In this document: piece after piece, positions 1 through 11,843 of the stretch
Numbering within the stretch: the first letter of the stretch is position 1
Layout: every line of letters starts with the position of its first letter
Assembly: GCA_037178975.1 (NCBI GenBank)
Contig: JASJZH010000002.1
Coordinates: forward strand, 5,321,501-5,385,500
Direction of reading: 5' to 3'
DNA: 64,000 nucleotides
DNA from: Oscheius tipulae
Taxonomy: Eukaryota; Nematoda; Chromadorea; Rhabditida; Rhabditidae
Program-made: the position numbers and the translations under genes
The notes under the pieces: generated by a model
Told to the model about the DNA's origin: nothing
Databases searched by the model: none
The model's input: the letters and a program-made list of their open reading frames with translations, nothing else

Positions 1-1159
1 CTTTGGAACCAAAAATATGAACGTATTATCCTAGGAACCCTCGTTGCTAATCTCTCTACTACTAAAGTGCAATAGTGTCCGTCAATGAACTGTTTCTTCT
101 TTTCTTGACCGTCTTTTTGCTCCTTACTGCACTTTAATGAAAGAAAGCTGATGAGAGTTGAAACTTGTTAGAACGGATTCGGCCGATTGTCTGGCTACCC
201 TTTTACTGTCTTCTCTGACAAAATGGTTTCCAGTGTTGGGAGAAAACATAAAAAAATTGTTGACCTGTCAAAATTCGAAGGAATAAATACACATGATAAT
301 TACTGACGAAACGAGATTCCAAGCTGAATTTCACCAGACTCATGCTTCACCAACCCGCGTCCCCCCGTATGACCTCGGACCTGACCCAGACATGTTGCTG
401 TACTCGTTCCATTGGGTCGCCATGACCATGCGGGGGTGGAAATTCAAACTGGTATCGACCAATCATCTTTCCATTTCTGTGGTAACAGAGAGGTGGGAAG
501 AAGTCTTATTGGAGCAGCCTGTATTTTTCATTTTTATTTTTGATCGCTTTCCCGTTTGAAGACGTTTGTTTTGTAGGATAGGCTTCCTCATACGTAGAAC
601 TGAGTTTTCCTACAACGACGAAACTTTCCAATCGTGTGAGTACAGACAGGACAGATGTGAACAAAGTCGGCAAACGAATCCACAAAGAATGGGAGCGGGG
701 AACATGGCCAGAGAAAGAGCACGGCGAAGAGAAAACACCATGTGTAGGCAAAGGCTCCGTGCACCTTATGGACATCCGTTTCGATAAGATGCTAAACTGT
801 CGTTGGGTCCTTTTGAAAAATGACTTACCCTGCATCTACTGCAAAAGAGAACAACTGCATCTTTTTTGAAGTTGAGATCCGGACGGAATGGCTCGTGGAG
901 ACTGATCTTTTCACAGTGATCATGTCTATTTCGAAGCTTCATTTTCAGACGGTAGTCCTGGGATTGGTGATTCTTTCAATAAATTGACTCACTCTCAAGG
1001 TAGAGTACTCCAAGCCAGCAAAGCCTCTTCTGGCCAAGGGACGCGATAAATTATAGTCCAACTTCTGACGATGATGCATTCTGCATTTCCTCTTCCACTT
1101 GGCTGTGTAGCGTAGTGCCAGGGCTCTTTTTCTCCTAGGACAAGTCTCTCATGTTCATT
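1..1159. other. Left edge, no supported gene
   Basis: Short open frames on both strands overlap each other and none shows a recognisable domain, signal peptide or splice-linked continuation. The stretch lies downstream of the NMDA receptor gene on the minus strand, so part may be its 3' UTR or a final small exon encoding more of the cytoplasmic tail. I see no tRNA, tandem repeat or transposon end here. Confidence 0.5.
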
Positions 1160-4100
1160 TCAAAAAACCAACCCGTCACTGGCTTTTTTTCTACCATAAA
1201 ATACTTCAATGAAACTGAATATTGCCCCCACAGCCACTCCTCCAGTCACCAAAATGAACACGTCTTTCATGTTCCACAATCCGAGTCGAGCCGGGGACTT
1301 GTGTACTTCAACAGCACACGGCTGAGCCACTGCGGAGATCCACTTGGCGTCCAGAGCTTCCATTTTGCCGCCTGCATAATTCATTAGAAGTACGCTTGCT
1401 TAAACCAACTTTCAGACATTCTGAGGATAGCTGCAGTGATGTGAGGCGTCCAGGGAGAGTTCTTCTGCAATCCTATTCCGTAGGCACTTCGACCAAAAAG
1501 AGCTCCTCTCGTCCTGAGCTCACAATGACGCGCCGCCTCGAAATCGAGTCTGGTCGAATCGAATATGAAGGCGTCCAGTGATCCGTTCTTTAGAGCTCTG
1601 ACAGCGTCGTCGACCCTTTTCACATTGTGTGCTTCCATTTTTCGAAACATGGTCGACAGTTCGACGTGCCTCTTAAAGTACTGGTAGACGTTAGAGTTTA
1701 GTACAGTTCCGAACGAGAAATTGGCAGACGGGTTCCGCAACTGAAAACAATTGATTAGATTAAGAGACTATTTACTCTGGGATCAGTCACTCCCGTCAGT
1801 CCCTTTTCCGGTTGATCCAAAACGAGAAACGCTGCCAGATTCGCAGTATAGGAGGCGACCATTATCATTGTGAACCCACACCAAACTATGCCGAGAACTC
1901 GGGCTGAACAGCTTCTAGGGGTCTCTGAATTGGGGTACATTGTCTGTGTTCCTCTTAACTTACTTTCGGAGACTCCACTGTTCAGCAAGACGCCCCAAAC
2001 AAACCACATGGCTTCTCCGAAAGTCACTCTGTCGTCGTCATATTTGTCCATCAGCGGATCCACAATCTCTACTCCTCCGTCATCGATCTGAACTTCTTTT
2101 AACTTATCAATACACTCGCTTACTGAGTAGAATCTGTCAAAGGGAGACTTCTTGTCTAGACAGAAAATAGCTAATCCGACCGCCACGACAGAGATCAGAA
2201 GAGCTGTCCAGAGGGAAGATTTCAGGGGCTGAAGAAAGGATTGCATCGGAGAATCTCTTGGGATCTAGAAATATGTAGGACTGTTGCGAAGTAAAACTTA
2301 CTGATTTCTCCAGTATCCTGATCCCATGATAGAGCCAGGGTTCCGAAAAGTCAATGTACTTTTCTCTCTCCGGATTTATGGTCATTCCTCCGACTGCTAG
2401 ATCGGCCAAGTCGCTGTCCAGTTCCCCCAGTGCTCCCGTCAAGTAGTAGCCAGTTCCTATGTCCGACAAAAGAACTGATCCGTAGCTGTCGTTCAGATGA
2501 AGGGAGAAGGAAAAACTCGTGTCAAAGCTGTTACTTGGCTGCAAAAAAAGTTTGTTTTTGGTCTGTAAGCAGAACAAACTTCTGGAAGAGAAATGTTGGA
2601 GAGGAGGTCGATTGCGTAGCCGGCACAGCAGAAGAACTGTGTTATGTTTTGGCCAAAACGTGGGCAAGGATACCAGGGCCCAGCCTGAAGTTGACAAAAT
2701 TGTCATAGAAAGCACTCAATGCTCACCACGACTTCCTTCGACTTCCCGCCAAGTTCTATCTCCACCTTTCCCAGATTCACACACTCGGTCAGTCGTATAA
2801 TGGGGGTAGTATAAACAAAGGGAGGATCCTTTAACTCATACTTTGCATGCTCCCTCTTCTACACTTACATGCATAGTGACTACTCTTAGATGTTTGGGTA
2901 GAGAGATCTCCAACGGTTTTCCAGCCCCGCCTGGCCATCTCATCGAGGCTTCGTTCAGACGCAGAGTACTACCATGCTAAAATTATCTTCGAACGTTAGA
3001 AGTTCCAACCCGTACCAATGTTCCGACCTCCCTCGGTCCCTCGTGCATATTTATGATCTCGTAGTCCACATTGACACGTTCACATCTGCTGTTAAACTCG
3101 ATCTTGGCCGTCGTTACTGAACAGATTGATCTAAGGGAGTAGTCCGGATTCGAGATGACAAGTTAGAACTCACTTTAGGAATTGAGGAGCTTGTTTTTCG
3201 ATCCAGATCGAGTGAACACCGTCACGTTTACAGCTCTCTGGAGGCTGGACAGGTTCTTCTAGCCTTTCGAGGAAATTCAATCCGTGCCGGACTACCGAAA
3301 AAGAATCACGCAGTGCAGACAGAGGAGACTGGCTGAGACGTGGCGCTATGACCCCTTGATCTCTTTGGTATTGTTTGAATCAGAGTAGACACCTACCATC
3401 AGGCACATTCGAGGCTTTGCTCGCACCTTCGCTCACAATCCAGACCTTCCCATTTCCAGTGAGTTCAGACGCTGCGGCAAAGATTACCTCGGCTGCGTGC
3501 TTCGTGGCAAAAAGAACAATAATGTTTGAGGTGACTTCTTCAAACTCTTCCATCAGGGTATTGTTCAAGCCTTCTTGAACGTCAAGCTCAATGTAGCGTT
3601 GTACCTGAACCAAGTACTCAAAATCATACAGACTACCGTAACCCATTCGTTTTCGTGGCGGGACCCTCGTTCATGCCTAAGCGAGACAGTCCTTTAACAA
3701 AAGTTTGGCTGATGTGAGTATTTAATGTTTGCGTGATAGATGGGTCCACGAGCATGACTGGATTAGGTGTTGAACTCTTATTTTTGAACAAACAATAACA
3801 TACATGAATCTTGCTCCCGCGTCTTTTCTCCTCAAACATCGTCACAAACTGGTCGCCATTGGCCTTTCCCTTCACACTGACCACGACGACCTGAATCTTT
3901 TTAAAGTGGCTGAGACAGTGTACCTGTCTATAACTGAGTCGTTCAAGTAGAGTAATAAAAACATGGGATTCGTCAGAATACGTCGGTGTGGGGCGAACAA
4001 ATGAGGGATAAACCTTCTTCTTCGAGAATTCTGCATCGCGAACCATCACTCCGATGGCCGGAAGTTGGTAGAAGGAGAGAGCGTAAACGGCAGTCGAGAC

Positions 4101-4548
4101 GAGGGACAGGTATTGCGGACGGGTCTCTCTTGAATAACACTATCTGTTAATCCAAATATCTAAAACAACCTGTGTATTGAGGTAGCATAGATTACTGTGG
4201 CCACAGAACCGTTCAAAACTTTCCCGCAGACAACTTCCGAGGTGAAATGCAGACGGTTTGTGGTTCTAAAAGAGGATAATTTCATTTGCTGATTCTCAAA
4301 CAACCTCTTGGAGTCAATGTTGCCTCCATCGATAAACTCTGGCTCAATCGTGTAGTTTCCGATGGTGTAAGAGAGTGTTCCAAAGACTTCAAGATAGGCG
4401 TTCTGGAAAATTCTATAGTCAAAAATAAGATACTAACTTTGACGGCATGAACGGCGTCGTGAAATTGACTGTCACCAAAGATCAAAACAGCTATTTTGTA
4501 GGTTTGAGCTTGATAGAGTAGCAGGAAGAAAAGAAGTCTGCCGAACAT
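1160..4548 (-). CDS. nmr-1: NMDA-type ionotropic glutamate receptor subunit, GluN1/NMR-1 type
   Basis: Subunit of a glutamate/glycine-gated cation channel at neuronal synapses. The ATG at 4546-4548 opens a hydrophobic signal peptide (MFGRLLFFLLLYQAQ) followed by the amino-terminal domain. The ligand core has MTINPEREKYIDFSEPW near 2340-2400, M1 near 2150-2220, and the pore loop WGVLLNSG that keeps the GluN1 N-site asparagine. M3 is followed by SYTANLAAF, and the S2 lobe contains RHVELSTMFRKME, as in animal GluN1. A 38-nt intron (donor in GAAAGTTGG, acceptor TATGCAG near 1368) restores the S2-M4 join as SESGKMEALDAKW. M4 lies near 1200-1260 and the frame stops at 1160, giving a very short tail; a donor-like GTAGAA near 1185 means the tail may continue elsewhere. 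Odd points: the glycine-site tryptophan of the FIWDS motif is Phe (FIFDS), and the M1-M2 linker is long and acidic. Family assignment is firm; the exact C-terminus is not. Confidence 0.86.
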
Positions 4549-5776
4549 TTAGGCTGTGTTTTTGGTTGTGGAGCCACTCCTAACGAAGAGGACGCAGACT
4601 TTCAGGTAATAGAAAAGGACGCACTCAATTACCCCTATCGCTCCCTCAGGGCGGCGAAAGTTGGAATGAGAGAGAGCGCCATTTTAGGGAATTTTTAGAG
4701 GACTTTGGTCAATTAGGTTCTTCATTGCTGTTTCATGGCTTAACAACAATGGGTATCGTTTGACCTAGGTCAGCTGGCGAACACTTCCAAAATATTTTCC
4801 ACGAGGTCCCGTGTGACCTTTTTCCACAAAATAACTGCGACAGGAGCACGGACAGATGTTCCATCGAAAGGTGAGTGGGTGTTCGAGGAGAATGATGGAG
4901 GCTACGTGAGTGAGATAATTTCGCAATGGACAAGGAGGGCAAAAATAGCTGGTCGAGAGTAGAGAATGATTGGCATCTTCCAAAAGTGCTGATTTTCAAT
5001 CGGGAATGCTATGACTTCCAAGAAGTAGCTTCAAGTACGTAGTATAACACTGGAGAAACCAATCTTACGAGCTCTAAAACAGACAGAGTGGGAAATTCTC
5101 GGCATCAGTCCCGACTTTATGTGATTTAGAGTGACGAACGTGAGTCAAACCGTTCAGAAATGAGCTACGACAGCAAAATGTATATGATCAATTCATGCTC
5201 TTCGTCTCAAATTCAAAGAACGTGTTTTTCGGAAGAGGATAGGAATTTTTTGGTGGCATTTTTCCTTTCCTGGTCCCAGAGTACAGTAAATTCATTACAA
5301 TCAGTCACATTGTTGGATTCCAAAGCAATTGTTAGAAACAGAATTTTGTTGCAGAAGAATGTAGTTAGGTGCATAGCTTGCATTGACTACAATATTCCTA
5401 ACCTTACGCTTGGCAAGTCTGTCTGTAGCACATGTGTAGTGTAGCACATACATACCCTTGTCAACAGTTGACAAATTTTTGTAGCCTCATTATTCTAAAT
5501 ACAGCTGTTATGACAGTCAACAAGCTGTCTGCTTGCAAAGTATACTAGTCCGTAGACATCCACCCACAAGTACATCTCGACTAAAAACAGTAATCCAATA
5601 CTTTGATCTCTAATCATTCTATTTTTCGCCCAGAGACGGCCTTTTCTTAGATTTCCCCTACGGACCCCTGACACATGTCGTCATGACTATTTGTTGTTGT
5701 GTGAGATCCGCCCCCAGGCCTTGGACTCTAAAAGTCGGCTCCGCCTCAGCTGAAGCTCAATCGTCTCTCAACAGAC
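4549..5776. other. Intergenic region between divergent nmr-1-like and calexcitin-like genes
   Basis: About 1.2 kb between two divergent starts, so it should carry both promoters. Open frames here lack splice support or domains. It contains one copy of a dispersed repeat (5313-5390). Nothing else is recognised. Confidence 0.5.
5313..5390 (+). repeat. Dispersed repeat family R1, copy 1
   Basis: About 78 nt sharing the blocks TTCCAAAGCAAT, GTTAG, ACAGAATT, AATTAGGTGCA-like (here AGTTAGGTGCA) and GACTAC, in the same order, with copies at 54911-54988 and 61714-61785. All three are in plus orientation; the other two lie in introns. They are similar but clearly diverged, as for an old non-autonomous element. 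Confidence 0.6.
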
Positions 5777-6875
5777 ATGGTCGTAAGTGGTCTTCTCCAA
5801 TCAGCCTCCAACCATCCACTTTAGGCTACTCAAGGCAAATCGCTCGAAGACTTGAAGAAGGAGCATCCCAATGTGGATGAGTTCCTGCTCCAGAAATGGG
5901 AGAGAATCTTTAATGTATTCTTCGGTCAGTTCTTTTACGAACTTGTATTCACTCTGGATGTTCAGACCGCAACAACTCACATCAGATGGACTGGGGAGAC
6001 TTTTACATGGTGGTCAGGAAAGCTCGTGACATCTACGGAGCCGAATCAGCCCAGGTCCAGTTCGCCAAGAAGTCCTTGGAATCTCTTTGGGAGGGTCTCT
6101 GCAAGCTGGCCGACGCTGACGACGTGAGTTACTGCCAAGCTACGCGGTTTTTATGGACCATCAACTGCTGCAAAATACACTCTGAAAGTGTTTTGACTTT
6201 TTTTTAGTGAAAAGACAATATGCTTTGACCCACACAAGAGTCGAACCCGGCTGTTTTTGTTTTGTAGAAGGAACGCTAACCGACTGATTGAGCTAAGCAG
6301 ACAAAGGCCGCGCCGATTTCTCTCGGAGTCTATGTAAGGGAGATCAGGCTTACTTGTATAGAGATCAGAGTAGTTAGCGGTATACTGACGCTTCAAACCA
6401 AGTAGATAGAGAAAAAAACTGTCTGACAAAGAGACACAGAATTTTTAGGACCAGTTGATCTCTATCGACGAGTGGATCAATCTCCTCTCGAAGGTCGACT
6501 CGAAGAAGCAGCCCAAATGGTTCAGTGACTACTCGACCTTCATGTTCAAGCTTTTCGACGTCTCAGCCGACGGAGTCATGGATTTGGCAGAGTATTCCGA
6601 CGGCATGAACACGTATGGGTTCCCGGAAAAGCAGTGTCATGAAGCTTTTCACACTTTTGCTGTGGTAAGTTGTTTGGTCATTCATTGGACAGCTGTGGAC
6701 ATTCATTACGGGGGCGTCTGAGAGCGGTGACTAATGATTTTGTTTATAGGACAAGAAGGGTCAGTACACGCCAACCATCACTCCCGAAACTTGGGCACAA
6801 TACTTCCACGAGCTTTTCTACAGTACAGACAAGAAGGCCCTCGGAAACCACCTGTTCGGAGTAATGAAGGTCTGA
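5777..6875 (+). CDS. Calexcitin / sarcoplasmic-type EF-hand calcium-binding protein
   Basis: Cytosolic calcium sensor or buffer of the invertebrate calexcitin family, expected in neurons or muscle. Five exons splice in frame: 5777-5782, 5825-5924, 5966-6123, 6449-6664 and 6750-6875, giving 201 aa. The first exon is only ATG GTC, directly after an AACAG trans-splice-like site. EF loop 1 is DRNNSHQMDWGD, with acidic residues at positions 1, 9 and 12; it is followed by DWGDFYMVVRKARDIYGAES, the family signature. Loop 2 is DADDDQLISIDE (split by an intron) and loop 3 is DVSADGVMDLAE. The fourth, DKKGQYTPTITPETW, is degenerate and probably does not bind calcium. An AATAAA lies at 6965-6970. The third intron carries a tRNA-like relic. 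The family call is strong; I cannot separate calexcitin from general sarcoplasmic calcium-binding protein orthology. Confidence 0.9.
6222..6302 (-). other. tRNA-like relic or SINE head inside a calexcitin intron
   Basis: On the minus strand there is an A-box-like TTAGCTCAATCAGTCGGTTAG and, about 45 nt later, GGGTTCGACTC, a near-perfect B box. The spacing suits an internal Pol III promoter. The anticodon arm and the T stem do not pair properly, so this is not a functional tRNA; a tRNA pseudogene or tRNA-derived SINE fits better. Confidence 0.4.
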
Positions 6876-7134
6876 AAAAGCCCAAACTCCTGTATCTTGT
6901 AAATATTGTCTCCCCATCTCTCCCTTGCCAAATTCCATTTTCTTCTAGCTATTATATTCTCTCTAATAAATGTATACTCGTATTGAAAACACCAGCCGTG
7001 TTGTCCTTGCATACACCCACTTTACAGCTCGTTTTCATTCATGATGGCCGGGCTCACTGCCAACACGTGCTTCGAGGGAAGAAAGAGTCGTCCCAGAGAA
7101 ACTGCTGTAGAGCCAATTTATTTGAAACATATCA

Positions 7135-9121
7135 TTAGATCGCATCGACTCCGTAGAGCCCAAGACTCTTACAGAACTGATTGCACTTGTGATTCTGGAA
7201 GAACATCTTCATCCCGTTGAGTCCAAGATTCATCGGTCGGAAGCGGGTCACATCCTTACAATGAATTGCAGGATCCGTCAGAAATACGCTTGTCTCACCG
7301 TTCTTCTCGACCACCACTCCTTCAAGATCGACGACCATCAAGAAACGATTGGTCATCTGAAAAATACCAATATTGACACTGAATGTCAGTTACCTTGTAA
7401 GTCCAGTGAGAGAATGCGATAACCAGCTGAACAAGATCCATCGAAACTCCGAGAGCCATAGCCTTTGCTTCCACCAGACTGTACTCGGCGTTATTGGAGA
7501 AACGGATGAACTTGTCTTTACTAGAAAATCGACGTTCTACTGACATGAACCGAGTATTATTCCCGCTAGTAAGAGCCACAATTTTGAGCTTGATAAACTT
7601 GAAGCTCTTCTTGATTCCTCGCTTGTCTAGTTCTTTTACGAACTCCTGGGCCAAGAACGAGGCGATGGTCTGCTGCTGATTGTACTGATCGTATCGAGCC
7701 GCCGAGTTCATTCCCTTTCCAAGATAGAGACTTTCTTTCAGGACCACGGTATCTTCTTTCGCCTTGATGTCATCCTTGTCTTTGTAGGTAGACACGTCCA
7801 TTCCGTAATAGGCAAGACGCTCTCCTCCCTTGGCAAACGGATTTAGAGCTACTTTGATAGACGCACGTTTCGGCTTGTCCGTCATCAAAGCCATACTTTC
7901 TTTTATTTCGCTGATGTCTTTCGGCAACAGGTACCTGGAGAACGTTCCATTGTGAATCGGAAGCTTGTCCCAGGCTGGTTCAATTTGATTCAGTACGTAC
8001 TTTCTCTCCTTGCCCTTTGTTCCGAAAGTGCGCACGCTGGAACTGATCGACGAGGAGATGGAATCCTTGACTGTCTTGATGGCTGCAGCGCTGATCTTGT
8101 CTCGGACCGAGTCGGTCTCCACATTCTTGATATCAAAGTCGACAATCTGCTCACCGTACACTTCGGAAAACCTCTTGATCATCAGATCCGTGTGATCAGT
8201 GATCTTTCCAAAAATGTACTTGATTCCGAAGGAACGGAGACGGGAGAAGAGTTCCGTGTGTTTCAGTCCTTTAGGATCGCCGTCCGGATAGTTCTCTCTC
8301 ATCGGAGCATGAAATTCGTTCCCGTGACACGGAGCATCAGCAATATGGAAAATCACCCTGGTGCCAGCATTTGGAGACCAGTCCAGCTTCAACGCTGCAT
8401 CCAGGCCACCGAAAACATCTTCCGGACCATCATCTCCACCAGTACTATCCAAATTTTGACAGAATGCTGTGAATGTGTCCGTGGAGCGAGTGAATGGAAG
8501 TACTTCCAGAGGAACTACTTTCACTTCTGGGGAAGATTCGTAGTCTCGGTAAGCGACCAAGGACAACTTCATATCCTGTGCTGGAGGTAGACCGTTTGGG
8601 TAGTCTTCTTTGTCATAGTTGACAGTCAGACGTCTGAAGAGATGGTGATTACTGCCAAAAATAAGAAATATTTCACTTTGCACACAAGTTTTGTAAGAAA
8701 ACCCACTTCACAATCTCGAGAATAGCGTTGCGAACTCCTTCAATGTACGGGTCCATGCTCCCGGTCGCATCAACGAGAAAGCAGAGCTCAACACTTCGAT
8801 AGCGACGAATCTCATTGAACACGTCTTCGATTCTCTTATTTACAATTTGAGTAGCCTCCTGAAAAAGACTTTTCTTTTCAAACAGCCTAGATAATTTCAA
8901 ACCTTGAAACGTTCTGCAAGAGTCTCATCACTCAGATCAGTTCCACAGGGTCTTCCTTCCTCTTCGAGGATAGCTTTGACGCGTTTCGCTTTTTCTCGTC
9001 TCTGTACTTCCTCCTCTGTACGTGTAGGAGGCACGTATGGTCGTCTTGGAGCTGTGCTGTCTCTTGGACAAGCCGAGGACCAAGGATGCATAGATGAGTC
9101 TCTTGCATAATTGGGATTCAT
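7135..9121 (-). CDS. vWA-domain alpha-kinase, paralogue A
   Basis: Predicted atypical Ser/Thr kinase with an N-terminal von Willebrand factor A domain, an arrangement known from Dictyostelium VwkA and some fungal and protist proteins. The first ATG is at 9119-9121. A charged segment precedes the vWA domain, whose MIDAS reads LVDATGSMDPYIEGVRNAI (D-x-T-x-S), followed by SLVAYRDYESSPEV and STGGDDGPEDVFGGL. The kinase domain has the lysine segment VVLKESLYLGKGMNS, RFMSVERRF, FSHWTYKV, VVDLEGVV and LTDPAIHC. It ends in the zinc-binding pattern HKCNQFCKSLGL near 7150-7200. The usual DLQGV glutamine is glutamate here. An intron near 7357-7395 separates the last exon. A same-strand paralogue lies 0.4 kb upstream. 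Substrates are unknown. Confidence 0.88.
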
Positions 9122-9540
9122 AGCTGTGAGCACAGGCAATTGGGAGAAGAAAAGTCGATAGCGAGAAAGACTGAACTGATATGGGCTTGGAGAGTAAACA
9201 ATTCGAGAGTGAGTAATTGGAATGTCGTTAAAGACCCTTGCTCTTTTTCGGAATTTTGAAACAAGCTATGGTCTCATTAGAAGGTCGAGGCATCCCTTTT
9301 ATACTCAAGACCAGATGTTGTTGCACGTGAGGTAGCGCAAGTCTGCAACAGAAAGCCGTAAATCGAACGATTTACAGACAACTTCGCTTAAAATACAACC
9401 GCTAGTTGCAGAAAGAAGTGTACAGTTTATCAACAAGCCTTTCTAAATCTTTGAACAAACCGCATACATGTAACAAAAAATACTGAAAATGAGAAAGGGA
9501 ATGAAACAAAAGAAAATAATGTTCGTATCGAGTGCAGGCT

Positions 9541-11551
9541 CTAGATCGCCATGAAAGGACCCTTGGGAACGAAGTTGGTCAGACCGAGGAACTCGCAAAA
9601 CTTGTTGCAACGGTGGTGGCGGAAGAAACTGTCCATACCCTTGGATCCATGATTCATCGGTCCATATCGAGTTATGTCTTTGCAATGAATTGCAGGATCG
9701 GTCAACAGTACCCCTATCTCTCCATCCTTGCCCAGCTTTCCCACCACTCCTTCCAGGTCGACAACCATCAAGAAACGATTAGTTGCCTGAACTTTTAGTT
9801 AGGAGACTTATACTCTGAGCTACCTTGTAGGTCCAGTGAGAGAATGCCATGACCAATTCAACAAACTCCATCGAAATTCCAAGGGACACGGCTTTCTCCT
9901 CGACTATTCCGTATCCGACATTGTTCGTGAAGCGAATGAACTTGTCTCCAGGGGCGAAACGACATTCAACGGACATGAACCGAGGATTAGGGCCGTTATA
10001 CATGGCCAGTGTTCGGATCTTAGTAAATTTGACAGTCTTCTTCATTCCTGTCTTGCGCTGGATATCCTCAACATACTTCTCGGCCAGGAACGAGGCAATG
10101 GTCTGCATCTGGTTCGAGAGCTCATATCTCTTGGAGCTATTCATTCCTTTTCCGAGGTGAAGGTACTCCTTCAGGACAATTAGCTCATCCTTGTTCTTCA
10201 AAATCTTCCCTTTCTTGCCTTTAACAAAGGTGGACAAGTCTTTTCCGTAGAAGGCAACACGCTCAGCACCTTTGGCGAAGGGGTGGTCGGCGATCTTGAC
10301 CGAGGCAGTCTTTGGCTGCATCCTCTCGAGAGCGATGTCGTCCTTAATGTCCTTGATGCTTTCCGGGTAAGCGTACGACATGAATTTCCCGGTCAGAGCA
10401 GGGAGAGAAGCCCACGACGGTTCGGTCTTGTTGAATACGTAGGTTCTCTCCTTCCTGGCTGCACCGACAGCACGTTTGCTGGCACAGATTGATGCGGAGA
10501 TGGAGCCACTGACAGCAGTGATGACCGCGTCAGTAATCTTGTCCACATTCTTGATATCAAAGTGGGTAATGGGCTCATCATAGGCCTCTTCGAATTTCTT
10601 GATCATGATATCCGTTTGGTCTGTGATCTTGCCGAAGAAGTACTGGATTCTTTGAGCACGAATGCGGGAGAATAGCTCGGTATGCTTTAGCCCTCTCGGA
10701 TCGCCGTTTGGATAGTTCTCTCTCATCGGAGCATGAAACTCGTCCCCGTGACACGGAGCATCCGCGATGTGAAAGATCACCTTCGTTCCAGCATTAGGCG
10801 ACCAGTCCAGCTTCAACGCTGCATCCAGGCCACCGAAAACATCTTCAGGACCATCATCTCCGCCAGTGCTGTCCAACTTTTGACAGAATGATGTGAATGT
10901 GTCCGTGGAGCGAGTGAATGGAAGCACTTCGATTTGAGGAGCGTCACCGAAGTCACGATAAGCGATCATGCCCAGTTTCACTTCCTGAGCTCGAGTCTCG
11001 TCTGAGAAAGTAACGTGAGGAGCAGGGTTGGTGAGCTTCCTGAAAATAGTGCTCTGATGCAAAGAGGACAGTTTCTCTATCTCAAGATATCAAATAACAA
11101 ATGGATCTCTCACTTGACAATGTCGAAGATCGATTGCCGAACTCCAGCAATGTACGCGTCCATGCTACCAGTTGCATCCATGACAAAGCAAAGTTCGACG
11201 TAGCGAGCTTTCTTGATCTCGCAAAGCACATCTTCAATTCGGCTCTTTCGGAAACGAGTTGCTACCTAGAGTACGATTCAAATGAAATATAAAGGTACCA
11301 ACCGTGAACCGATCAACAATAGTACTCTCGTCTGCATCCTCCCCGTAATCCTCGTCCTCGTCCTCGAAGATAGCTCGCAGACGTTTGTTGAACTCGCGAA
11401 AATTTCGATCCTCTTTGGAAGATTTGGAAACGATGGGTTTCGGGGTAGAACCGCCTCTTAGATGAGTGACGACGGGGCGACGGGTGGCATCCTCATGCAT
11501 CCACGATGCGACAGAGGCCTCAGTGAAGGTTGGCACAGACGGCAGGTCCAT
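9541..11551 (-). CDS. vWA-domain alpha-kinase, paralogue B
   Basis: Tandem duplicate of the gene at 7135-9121 with the same domain order. The ATG is at 11549-11551. The N-terminus is acidic (IFEDEDEDYGEDADES) and differs from paralogue A. MIDAS is FVMDATGSMDAYIAGVRQSI; the vWA continues with LGMIAYRDFGDAPQ and STGGDDGPEDVFGGL. Kinase motifs are IVLKEYLHLGKGMNSS, RFMSVECRF, FSHWTYKV, MVVDLEGVVGKLG, LLTDPAIHC, NHGSKGMDSFF and the zinc motif HRCNKFCEFLGL. The stop is at 9541-9543. It shares the Gln-to-Glu change in DLQGV with A, so the change predates the duplication. Intron positions near 9790-9820 and 11065-11105 match those of A. DNA identity with A is patchy, very high around the vWA core. 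Confidence 0.88.
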
Positions 11552-11843
11552 TACTTAAAAAATTGAGATGGAAGTGTAAGTAAGGTACGAGGGGAAAAGG
11601 TGGAAAAGTGTGGAGAGCGTGATGATGAATGAGGCATGCGAACACATACAACAAGCGGGTTAGAAATTATGGATTTTGAGAGTGTCTTGCTAGAGCCTGC
11701 GAAACTTGCACGAAGAAGTTGAATAATAAAGCTACTTTATTTGCTTACATGTCAGAGGAATATGATTGGTGTAAAAGACTATTGAATATCAAGTAACTAT
11801 TAGCTTACGGTTCTGTTCCAGCAATGCAGTGCTCTTTCCGTAG

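Noticed and set aside
4724-4740. CTGTTTCA words as nematode piRNA (Ruby) motifs
   Set aside because: Only isolated copies occur, several being part of TTTCAG splice sites; there is no cluster.
7952-8590. 212-residue plus-strand frame opposite alpha-kinase A
   Set aside because: It is the shadow of the conserved vWA and kinase coding sequence on the other strand.
9137-9139. Extended N-terminus MPVLTA for alpha-kinase A
   Set aside because: The codon there is TTG; the first in-frame ATG is at 9119-9121.
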